32,336 bases of DNA. Origin: an uncultured SAR86 cluster bacterium (lineage in GTDB: Bacteria; Pseudomonadota; Gammaproteobacteria; Magnimaribacterales; AG-339-G14). Numbering within the stretch: position 1 is the first letter of the stretch; every line of letters begins with the position of its first letter. Location of the stretch: NCBI GenBank assembly GCA_902578495.1, contig CACHCY010000003.1, forward strand, positions 1-32,336, given 5' to 3'. A model generated the notes under the pieces. The model had not been told where the DNA came from. It saw only the letters and a program-made list of their open reading frames with translations, and did no database searches. The translations under genes were made by a program, and so were the position numbers. Below are positions 8,820-15,835 of the stretch, in pieces.

Positions 8820-9196
8820 ACTAATAACTCAGAGATAATTTTTGATTTAATCATATCTCGAATTTCATCGAATTCCTCTTCCTCTAAAAACTTTGGATCA
8901 GGAATATTCCAATCAATATTTTTAATATTAGGTACATAAGGGCATACGTCGCCGCAACCCATTGTTATTACGTAATCAAAAGTATGATCTTCGAAGAAAT
9001 CAATTTTTTTTGGCTCACCAGAATGAGTGATATTGATTCTACTCAGAGATTGAATTGCTTTTGGATTTATCTTTTTAGCTGGATTTGAGCCGGCTGAATA
9101 AGCAAGAATTTTATGCGAATAGAGATTCTTGCAAATTGCTTCAGCTATTTGACTTCTACAGGCATTCTCCACACACAGAAATAAGACACTAATCAT
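8816..9196 (-). CDS. arsC: Arsenate reductase, LMW-phosphatase (thioredoxin-linked) type
   Basis: 126 aa with the start chosen here. The phosphate loop C8-x5-R14 opens the protein (FLCVENACRSQ), and MGCGDVCP supplies the resolving cysteines C81 and C85. The W-x3-DP segment near the end matches the family. It reduces arsenate to arsenite with a Cys relay. An upstream GTG at 9232 is in frame, but it would add 12 residues before the family's usual N-terminus and overlap the aquaporin gene by 44 bp; the ATG at 9196 gives an 8 bp overlap. It is co-transcribed with the aquaglyceroporin upstream and the prepilin peptidase downstream. No arsR is nearby. Confidence 0.86.
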   Translation of the reverse strand: MISVLFLCVENACRSQIAEAICKNLYSHKILAYSAGSNPAKKINPKAIQSLSRINITHSGEPKKIDFFEDHTFDYVITMGCGDVCPYVPNIKNIDWNIPDPKFLEEEEFDEIRDMIKSKIISELLV

Positions 9197-9830
9197 AAAT
9201 TCTTGTATAAACGAAGTAGGCAACAAAGCCACCTATTAGCTGAGCCAAAATGAAGTAAAAAATATATTCCGGATTAATTCCTGTAAATGTATTGGTTAGA
9301 GATCTAGCTATAGATACCGCAGGATTTGCAAAGGATGTGGAAGAGGTAAACCAGTATCCTGCTCCAATGTAAAATCCAACAGCATAAGGAGTAGAAAATT
9401 TAGAATTCTTCCTGACTAGCAAAATAGTCATAAGTAATCCGAAAGTAGCAATTATTTCACTGAGGAAGATATTTAAGCCATCTCTATCCTTTGTAGAAAT
9501 TTCTACAAAGCTAAGATCAAACATGATATTGGCTAATATCACTCCTAGAATAGCACCTGAAATCTGAGCAAGAAGGTAAAGAATAAATTGCTTAAACGGT
9601 AATTCTTTCAACATAAAGAACATCGTTGAAACGACAGGATTAAAATGACCTCCAGAAATGGTTCCAAACATTAAAATTAGAACAATCAATCCCAGGACAG
9701 TTGCTAAGGAATTAGCTAACAAAATAATTCCTTGATTAGTTGTTAGATTTTCAGCCATGATGCCGGAGCCCACAATGATCATGAGTAAAAACATTGTTCC
9801 AATAAATTCTGAAAAAACTTTTCTAAGCAT
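9189..9830 (-). CDS. aqpS: Aquaglyceroporin, AqpS-like (arsenite efflux channel)
   Basis: 213 aa MIP-family channel with six membrane helices. The first half-helix motif is NPV (N64-V66) instead of NPA; the second is NPA (N169-A171). The residue after the second motif is V172, where classical aquaporins carry the selectivity-filter Arg, so the pore should be wider and less water-selective. Together with the directly overlapping arsC this supports an AqpS-like role: arsenite made by ArsC leaves through the channel. It is the first gene of the operon and is divergent from the secreted protein gene at 9919. A TATATT near 9842-9847 on this strand could be its -10 element. A glycerol or urea channel is the alternative. 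Confidence 0.83.
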   Translation of the reverse strand: MLRKVFSEFIGTMFLLMIIVGSGIMAENLTTNQGIILLANSLATVLGLIVLILMFGTISGGHFNPVVSTMFFMLKELPFKQFILYLLAQISGAILGVILANIMFDLSFVEISTKDRDGLNIFLSEIIATFGLLMTILLVRKNSKFSTPYAVGFYIGAGYWFTSSTSFANPAVSIARSLTNTFTGINPEYIFYFILAQLIGGFVAYFVYTRIYD

Positions 9831-9880
9831 TTTTGTACCTTAATATATTTGACAGAGATTTTGATCCAATATTTTTCATC

Positions 9881-9900
9881 TTCACATTAATGTCACATTA
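9881..9900 (+). promoter_or_regulatory. PhoB-box-like direct repeat
   Basis: TTCACATTA (9881-9889) and GTCACATTA (9892-9900) match at 8 of 9 positions and lie exactly 11 bp apart, the helical spacing used by PhoB. The second copy contains TGTCA, the core of the E. coli half-site; the first has TTCA. It lies 18 bp before the GTG start at 9919, and a weak CAAAAT (9906-9911) could serve as -10. Confidence 0.5.
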
Positions 9901-9918
9901 CGTCTTCAAAATGCTCTC

Positions 9919-10866
9919 GTGAAAAATTTCATATTATGTGTTTTAGTGATAAGCAGCTTTAATTTAGCTTCTCTCGGAACTCTAGACGAACGCTTAGACC
10001 CGATTGTGATCAAAGAATACGGAACAAGGCTAGCTCAACCGACACTTTCTCATACTGAGATCAAGCCAGGTGCCTATTTAATTGAATGCGACACCATCTG
10101 CGGCAATTCTCTGTTAGTTTATGGCAAAGAAGGCGCCATTTTGATCAACTCAATGTTGGCCAAAATGTTGCCTTGGCTTCGCAAGGAAATAAGAGATATA
10201 TCAGGTATCAACAATATAAAAATTCTTATCAGCTCTAACCCTCATTTTTGGAACACCAACGCAAACGGTCTGTTCGGTGGAATGATGGATTTTATGATCT
10301 CTCATCAAAATACTCGCGATAGAATTCTACAAGACTCAACCATCGGTGATTTAAATATTCTCCCAAACTATTTTCAACAAAGTCATGTGGATAATGCAGG
10401 TGCAAGAATAACTTTTGAAGACAAGGTAAGAATTAATTTTAATAATGAAAAAATTGATCTTATGCATATGGAGAAGGCTTCTACCGATGGAGACTTATTG
10501 GTTCATTTCACTGAAAAAAATGTAATTTTTATAGGAGACATAGCCAAAAGTAATGGATTGCCTTTTGTGAACAATAATGCGGGTGGATCCGTTGAAGGAA
10601 CTCTAGCTGCTTTAAAAAAAGCTCTTGATTTAGGTAATGAAAACACAGTTTTCATTCCGAGCTTAGGACAGGCTATGTCTTTTAAACAACTCAAGCGATA
10701 CATCAATAAGCTAGACAAGATTTATCTAAGAATTGATTCTCTCAAGAAAGAGGGTCTTTCTGTCTTAGAAATACTCAACGACAGGGAAATTAAAAATCAA
10801 TTAATTACATTTAAAGATAACTTCATGTCCAGTAGAGAAACCTACGTAAAACAACACTTTAATTAA
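9919..10866 (+). CDS. Secreted metallo-beta-lactamase-fold protein lacking metal ligands
   Basis: 315 aa with an apparent signal peptide (about 1-19). The order of motifs follows MBL-fold hydrolases, but the metal residues are largely gone. The HxHxDH site reads N107-P-H109-F-W111-N112; the AHTDGD motif reads ASTDGD with S188 for His; the PGHG loop reads PSLG with L249 for His. Asp207 in IGDI and the GGS segment (222-224) are kept. The frame is open and well formed, so this looks like a conserved pseudoenzyme, perhaps a binding or scaffold protein, and not a decaying gene. The start is GTG; the only nearby ATG (9911) ends after three codons. A PhoB-like repeat lies directly upstream, suggesting induction in phosphate limitation. 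Confidence 0.75.
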   Translation: MKNFILCVLVISSFNLASLGTLDERLDPIVIKEYGTRLAQPTLSHTEIKPGAYLIECDTICGNSLLVYGKEGAILINSMLAKMLPWLRKEIRDISGINNIKILISSNPHFWNTNANGLFGGMMDFMISHQNTRDRILQDSTIGDLNILPNYFQQSHVDNAGARITFEDKVRINFNNEKIDLMHMEKASTDGDLLVHFTEKNVIFIGDIAKSNGLPFVNNNAGGSVEGTLAALKKALDLGNENTVFIPSLGQAMSFKQLKRYINKLDKIYLRIDSLKKEGLSVLEILNDREIKNQLITFKDNFMSSRETYVKQHFN

Positions 10867-10875
10867 TTTACATTT

Positions 10876-10893
10876 TTGACACATTTCTGTCAC
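10876..10893 (+). promoter_or_regulatory. PhoB-box-like direct repeat
   Basis: TTGACAC (10876-10882) and CTGTCAC (10887-10893) form a 7-4-7 direct repeat at 11 bp spacing. The second half-site matches the E. coli Pho box CTGTCAT/C fully and the first at 5 of 7 positions. TATTTT (10901-10906) is a possible -10 element, giving a leader of about 60 nt before the lipoprotein start at 10973. Confidence 0.62.
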
Positions 10894-10972
10894 TTCATCT
10901 TATTTTTACAGCACAATTCTGACAAATTAGATTTGTATTATTTCATGGTCGATTTATTAACGGAGTTTTAAC

Positions 10973-12403
10973 ATGACAAAAAATAAAATTTTTAATTTAT
11001 TTCTTTTAACTTCTGTTATAGGTCTAGTCATTAGTTGCGGGGGAAGCGATAACGATAGTTCCTCTTCTGCTTCAAGTTCATCAAGTTCTTCGACTCCAGC
11101 AGCAGCATCTTGCCCCACAGTTACGAATGCTGCTGGAGCTTCTGTTGTTTCAGGAACAGATGCAGCTGGTGCTTTGACTTGTACTTATACAGGAACTTAC
11201 AACGATAGTTTTCAAATGAAAGCATCTGCTACACATATTTTAAGTGGCCCAGTTAAAATTGGTGACGATACTACTTCACCAACCCTAACTATTGATGCGG
11301 GATCTACTATCAGGGGAGAATCTGGAGAAGACTCTTTGAATATTCTTAGGGGAGCAAAGATTCTTGCAAAAGGAACTGTCTCAAATCCTATTATCATGAC
11401 TTCTGCTAGCGATGACGGAACTTTAGCTGCTGATGCTAATGCTCAATGGGGCGGATTGCAGATAATGGGTAAGGCTACACAAAATTGTACTGATGCAGAA
11501 AAAAATGCAAGCGGAATTTGTGAAAGATCTGCAGAAGGGTTCGATGCTGTACCAGTTCAATACGGCGGTAACGATGATAACGACGATTCTGGTGAATTAT
11601 CCTATGTAGTCGTTAAATATGCAGGTTACCAATTTAATCAGGAAAACGAACTTAACGGTATAGCGTTTTATGCGGTTGGTGATCAAACAGATGTAAATTA
11701 CATCAGAGTTCACAACAATAAAGATGACGGTATTGAGTTTTTTGGTGGGACAGTTAACTTCAAATACGCTTACCTTACCGGTAACCAGGACGATTCGTTT
11801 GACTTCACAAACGGTTGGAGAGGAAAGGCTCAATGGGTAATTATTGACCAAAACACTCCGGATCCTGCTACCGCTACGGGTAACGAGCCGGATAACGGAA
11901 TGGAATTCGATAGCAACAGTAAGGCTCCTAACGCCACACCTAGGTCTAATCCGACTATATCTAATTTCTTAGTAATCGGTAACAGTGCAAAACACGGTGA
12001 GCTCGTTCACCTAAGAGCCGGAACTTCAGCTACTTTGGTTAATGGAATTATTGTGGATTCATCAAACCTAGGACCTTGCATTGAGATTGATGATGCCGAG
12101 ACTTTTACTGCTGCAGGTTCAGCTTCTTCTACTACACTCAGAGCTGTCTCAGTAATGATAGATTGCGGTGATAACAAGTTCAGTGGAGAGTCTTCTGGTG
12201 ATGCATTTAGTACAGCTGCTTGGGCTACTGCGCAAGGAATCACAGAAGGTACTAATTCGTTAACTGGATATGTAAACGGTGCTACAGAGGCATCTGTGAC
12301 AGTTAATACTGCGTTATTAGGGTCTTTCTTTGATGTACCAACGGAGATCGGTGCAGTTCCATCTACTGGTTCTGACTGGACTGCCGTTTGGTCTGATATT
12401 TAA
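10973..12403 (+). CDS. Surface lipoprotein, ElpS-like candidate
   Basis: 476 aa. The lipoprotein signal ends in VISC with the acylated Cys at residue 22, followed by a Ser/Ala-rich linker (about 23-47). The remaining ~430 residues are rich in Gly, Asn, Asp and short beta segments (WGGLQIMG, DGIEFFGG, GNQDDSFDF), which suggests a right-handed beta-helix or similar repeat fold; I see no enzyme motif. A GGAG at 10962-10965 is well placed before the ATG. A PhoB-like box lies upstream and a strong terminator downstream. Its position beside a T2SS recalls Caulobacter ElpS, a phosphate-starvation lipoprotein released with T2SS help. That link rests on context, not on a sequence comparison. Confidence 0.7.
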   Translation: MTKNKIFNLFLLTSVIGLVISCGGSDNDSSSSASSSSSSSTPAAASCPTVTNAAGASVVSGTDAAGALTCTYTGTYNDSFQMKASATHILSGPVKIGDDTTSPTLTIDAGSTIRGESGEDSLNILRGAKILAKGTVSNPIIMTSASDDGTLAADANAQWGGLQIMGKATQNCTDAEKNASGICERSAEGFDAVPVQYGGNDDNDDSGELSYVVVKYAGYQFNQENELNGIAFYAVGDQTDVNYIRVHNNKDDGIEFFGGTVNFKYAYLTGNQDDSFDFTNGWRGKAQWVIIDQNTPDPATATGNEPDNGMEFDSNSKAPNATPRSNPTISNFLVIGNSAKHGELVHLRAGTSATLVNGIIVDSSNLGPCIEIDDAETFTAAGSASSTTLRAVSVMIDCGDNKFSGESSGDAFSTAAWATAQGITEGTNSLTGYVNGATEASVTVNTALLGSFFDVPTEIGAVPSTGSDWTAVWSDI

Positions 12404-12419
12404 GACTAAAACAATTGAT

Positions 12420-12459
12420 AAATTGAGCTACCACCTTAAAATGGTAGCTCAATTTTTTT
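12420..12459 (+). terminator. Strong intrinsic terminator
   Basis: Perfect 14 bp stem, AAATTGAGCTACCA (12420-12433) with TGGTAGCTCAATTT (12442-12455), an 8 nt loop, and a T-run at 12453-12459. It lies 17 bp after the lipoprotein stop. The T-run is directly followed by GGAG (12460-12463), the ribosome binding site of the next gene. Confidence 0.92.
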
Positions 12460-12471
12460 GGAGCTAAAAAA

Positions 12472-14973
12472 ATGAAACATCCTTCCCTGATATCTTTATT
12501 TATTTTCTACTCTGCTCTCTCTTTTACACAAGATACTGGCGACTTTGAAGAATTAGTAGTTTCGGGAATTTTTATCCCAGACGAAAAACGAACAACTTCT
12601 GAAATTTCAAATGTCATTGATTCGACTCAAATGTCTGAGGCAGGCGATAGCAATATAGCTGACTCTTTGAAAAGAGTAACCGGTCTTAGTTTAGTTGAAG
12701 GCAAATACGTTTACGTTAGGGGTTTGGGCGATAGATATTCAACTGCTTTGCTTGATGGTTCTTCGATAGCATCACCAGAACCATTGAGTCGAGTTGTCCC
12801 TCTGGACTTATTTCCGACTAATATCTTAGAAAGCGTCTTAGTTCAAAAAACTTTTTCTCCAGAGTACCCTGGAAATTTTGGGGGAGGCGTGGTGAATTTA
12901 AGAACGGTTGCAGTTCCCGAACAAGCATTCACTGATTTCTCTTTCTCGTTAGGCGGTGACAACCTAACCACTGGTAAAAGTTTCTTAACAGCTCCAAATT
13001 ATGATTTAGATATTTTTGGCATTGGTTCGGAAGATAGAGCGATACCCAATGCATACTTAAAAGCACAATCGGAAGGTAAAATAATCAGAAGAAATAATAA
13101 TTTTTTCTCAGGCGGCTTATCTCCAGTAGAACTTCAAGAAATTGGTGTTGCACTTGCAGCTAACATGCCTACAAGAACAAAATCTTCTTCCTTAGATCCT
13201 GATTTTTCTTTGTCTTTGTCGACTGGTGATTCGTTTGATATCGATAGAGGAGATATGGGGTTAATCTTTGCGTTAAATTATTCAAACGCATGGGAATCTC
13301 AAGAAAAAATGCGTAACTCAAACTCTTGGAATTCAGATGCTGAAGATCCTGAGGACGTTTTAATAGTTCTTGATAGAGAAACGTTTACCAATTCAACCAA
13401 CACAATAAATCTATCTTCTCTTTTGGGTCTGGGATTTAATATAGATGACGATCACACAATAAAATTAACCAGTTTTTTAACTCGAAAATCTTCAGACACA
13501 GTATCTTTTATTTACAGCGATTTAGCTCTTTCTAATTTTCCAATGGAGAAAACTTATGTTGAGTGGGTTGAAAGACAAGTCTGGACCAACCAAGCTTCAG
13601 GAGAACACTTTTGGGGAGATTTGCAATTCAATTGGCGTACATCCTTTGCAGACAGCACCAGAGAATCCCCTAATAACCTCGATACACAATATGAAGTCTA
13701 CGAAGATGGCACGAGATATTTTGGTAACAGAAATGATAAATTTAGATTAAAGTTTTTTGATCTTCAAGACTCTGTTGTTGATATAGGGGCAGATATCAAA
13801 TACTTTATTATCACTGGCGATGTCAGCATGGATTTTAAAGCTGGAGCTTCGTATTATTTCAAAGAAAGAGATAATCAAATTTCTAATTTTGAATTTGATC
13901 GCTCTCCAACTGCTACGACCTTATTTGATGAGACATTTCTTACTCAGCCTTTAACGGAGATTTTTGCAGAACAAAACATCGGTCCAGACACATGGGAAAT
14001 AAACGAGATTACTGGAGCAGCTGATTACTACAAAGCAGATTCAGAAATATTAGCTTTTTACGCTGGTATCGATGGTCAATTTACAGATTCTTTAAGATTG
14101 TCAATCGGATTTAGGTATGAAGATTCCGACATTAATGTTTCAAACTTTAACAAATACACTAAAGCTGAAAGTGATAGAAGCGATTTAGCGCTAGATAAAG
14201 TTTTGCCTGCAATAACACTTACTCAAACCTTAGATAATAATATGCAAATAAGATTGGGTGTGAGTGAGACCGTGGTGAGGCCTAATTTTAGAGAATTAGC
14301 CCAGTCCGTTTTCTTTAATCCCGCCACTAACAGATCTTTCGTGGGAAATCCTGACTTAAAAATTACCGAAATTACCAATTTAGATTTTAGATACGAATGG
14401 TATTTTGGTGACGGTGGTCAGTATTTTTCTGCAGGATTGTTTGCAAAAGATCTTACAAATCCTATCGAGCAAGGAATTCAACCAGGGACTTTTTATAGAG
14501 AGTTTTCAAACGTAGATGAAGGTCAAATGACCGGTGCAGAATTTGAAATTTTTTATGATTTTTTCCCATTCTTCATAAGAAGCAATCTAACCTTTATGAA
14601 TTCAGAGGTTGATACAACATCTCAGTTTGTTCAAGAAGAAAGAAGCCTGCAAGGCCAGTCAGACTTCTTAGGTAACTTTACTTTCGGCTACGAAACGGAT
14701 GCACACAAAGTTATTCTTGCATATAACTACACAGGAGAACGTATATCTGAATTAGCTCCAATTAAGGGTGCACCTGCTTATTATGAGCAAGGTACAGGAA
14801 TTCTAGATTTTAATTACACTGCTTATATCTATAACGGAAACAATGATCTTGAAATAGGGTTTAAGCTTGGTAATTTAACGGGTGAAAAATATGAAGTTTT
14901 TCAATTGGATGAAATGGTAGAACAATACGAATATCCAACATCATATTCATTCAGTATTAAAGTTAATTTCTAA
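12472..14973 (+). CDS. TonB-dependent outer membrane receptor
   Basis: 833 aa. A signal peptide (about 1-19) is followed by a TonB-box-like EELVVSG (26-32), a plug domain (about 40-150, including YVYVRGLGDRYSTALLDG and FGGGVVNLRT), and a 22-strand-type barrel ending in Phe833. It takes up a bulky or scarce substrate across the outer membrane with TonB energy; the ligand cannot be read from sequence. Its position between a Pho-boxed lipoprotein and the T2SS suggests a phosphorus-containing substrate or a substrate released by secreted hydrolases, but this is inference. I see no separate promoter in the 68 bp upstream, so transcription may depend on read-through of the terminator there. Confidence 0.93.
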   Translation: MKHPSLISLFIFYSALSFTQDTGDFEELVVSGIFIPDEKRTTSEISNVIDSTQMSEAGDSNIADSLKRVTGLSLVEGKYVYVRGLGDRYSTALLDGSSIASPEPLSRVVPLDLFPTNILESVLVQKTFSPEYPGNFGGGVVNLRTVAVPEQAFTDFSFSLGGDNLTTGKSFLTAPNYDLDIFGIGSEDRAIPNAYLKAQSEGKIIRRNNNFFSGGLSPVELQEIGVALAANMPTRTKSSSLDPDFSLSLSTGDSFDIDRGDMGLIFALNYSNAWESQEKMRNSNSWNSDAEDPEDVLIVLDRETFTNSTNTINLSSLLGLGFNIDDDHTIKLTSFLTRKSSDTVSFIYSDLALSNFPMEKTYVEWVERQVWTNQASGEHFWGDLQFNWRTSFADSTRESPNNLDTQYEVYEDGTRYFGNRNDKFRLKFFDLQDSVVDIGADIKYFIITGDVSMDFKAGASYYFKERDNQISNFEFDRSPTATTLFDETFLTQPLTEIFAEQNIGPDTWEINEITGAADYYKADSEILAFYAGIDGQFTDSLRLSIGFRYEDSDINVSNFNKYTKAESDRSDLALDKVLPAITLTQTLDNNMQIRLGVSETVVRPNFRELAQSVFFNPATNRSFVGNPDLKITEITNLDFRYEWYFGDGGQYFSAGLFAKDLTNPIEQGIQPGTFYREFSNVDEGQMTGAEFEIFYDFFPFFIRSNLTFMNSEVDTTSQFVQEERSLQGQSDFLGNFTFGYETDAHKVILAYNYTGERISELAPIKGAPAYYEQGTGILDFNYTAYIYNGNNDLEIGFKLGNLTGEKYEVFQLDEMVEQYEYPTSYSFSIKVNF

Positions 14974-14980
14974 AAATTAC

Positions 14981-15000
14981 TATGTTTTTAAGTAAACATA
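14981..15000. repeat. Short inverted repeat before gspC
   Basis: TATGTTT (14981-14987) and AAACATA (14994-15000) flank 6 nt, ending 4 nt before the gspC start. It could be an operator or a weak hairpin covering the start region. It is too AT-rich to call a terminator. Confidence 0.3.
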
Positions 15001-15004
15001 TATA

Positions 15005-15832
15005 ATGAATTTTATGGTTTTTGGCATTAAGCTCGATTTTCAGAGCTATTTTGATTACGCAACGGAATTTGCACTTAAATTCCGTCTAGTTTTTGCTTCT
15101 GTTTTTGCCATTTTTATTTCCGTTCAACTTTATTCTTCTGTAAACAGCATATTGTTTCCAGATATAGATTTTAAAGCTTCTACTGTTGTAAATACTTCTC
15201 AACAGTACGTTGCGCTTAATTCGGATCCTTTTTCTTCAGCTAAGGCCAGCGCTATCAATCAATCCATAGCTAATTCTTCTGAAAGTAATAAAAAAGGCCC
15301 TGAAACTGATCTGAATATAAAATTGTATGGAATTGTAAAATCTAAAGAAGAAAATGTTGCCATTATTGGTCTTCCAAATGAAAAACAGAGGAGTTATAAA
15401 ATTGGAGATAAAATTTCAGGTAATCTCGTTGTGGAGTCAATAGATGACACGTTTGTTAATTTGAGAAGAAACGGGAAACTTGAAAGCTTATCTTTTGCCG
15501 AAGTTATAAAAAACAAAGGTTTTAAACAATCCATAGATCCAACCAAAGTGGCTTCAAAAGATTGGTTACAAAATCTTGAAATCAAAGAGCTTATTTCATT
15601 CAATCCCGTCATCAGAGATGGGGAAGTTTTAGGAATAAGAGTTAATCCGGTGAAATCTTCACCATTTTTTCAAGATGATAATTTAGAACCCGGAGACATC
15701 CTTACATCCTTCAACGGTCAAAAGGTAACGACAGTTGATCTAGAACGAGAACTTAACCAAAAAGTTAGAAATATAGAGGTTGGTGTTATCAGAGACGGTA
15801 GCCCAATTACCCTTACAATTAACCTAAATTAA
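15005..15832 (+). CDS. gspC: T2SS inner-membrane protein GspC
   Basis: 275 aa. There is a short cytoplasmic part, one membrane helix (about 27-48), a Ser/Asn-rich linker, the HR domain (about 100-165: LYGIVKSKEEN, YKIGDKI) that contacts the secretin N0 domain, and a C-terminal PDZ domain (about 195-275: GIRVNP, LEPGDILTSFNGQ). GspC links the inner-membrane platform to the GspD channel and helps choose substrates. It is the first gene of the secretion operon, 31 bp after the TonB receptor. A second ATG at 15014 is an alternative start that would not alter the domains. Confidence 0.9.
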   Translation: MNFMVFGIKLDFQSYFDYATEFALKFRLVFASVFAIFISVQLYSSVNSILFPDIDFKASTVVNTSQQYVALNSDPFSSAKASAINQSIANSSESNKKGPETDLNIKLYGIVKSKEENVAIIGLPNEKQRSYKIGDKISGNLVVESIDDTFVNLRRNGKLESLSFAEVIKNKGFKQSIDPTKVASKDWLQNLEIKELISFNPVIRDGEVLGIRVNPVKSSPFFQDDNLEPGDILTSFNGQKVTTVDLERELNQKVRNIEVGVIRDGSPITLTINLN

Positions 15833-15835
15833 AAT

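Noticed and set aside
9197-9232. Longer arsC from the GTG at 9232
   Set aside because: It adds 12 residues before the family N-terminus and overlaps aqpS by 44 bp; ATG 9196 fits better.
9911-9922. Start ATG of the MBL-fold gene, or a leader peptide
   Set aside because: The frame ends after ATG CTC TCG TGA; three codons are too few to claim a leader peptide. GTG 9919 is in frame with the signal peptide.
14981-15000. Terminator between the receptor and gspC
   Set aside because: The stem is 7 bp and nearly all A/T, with no T-run after it.
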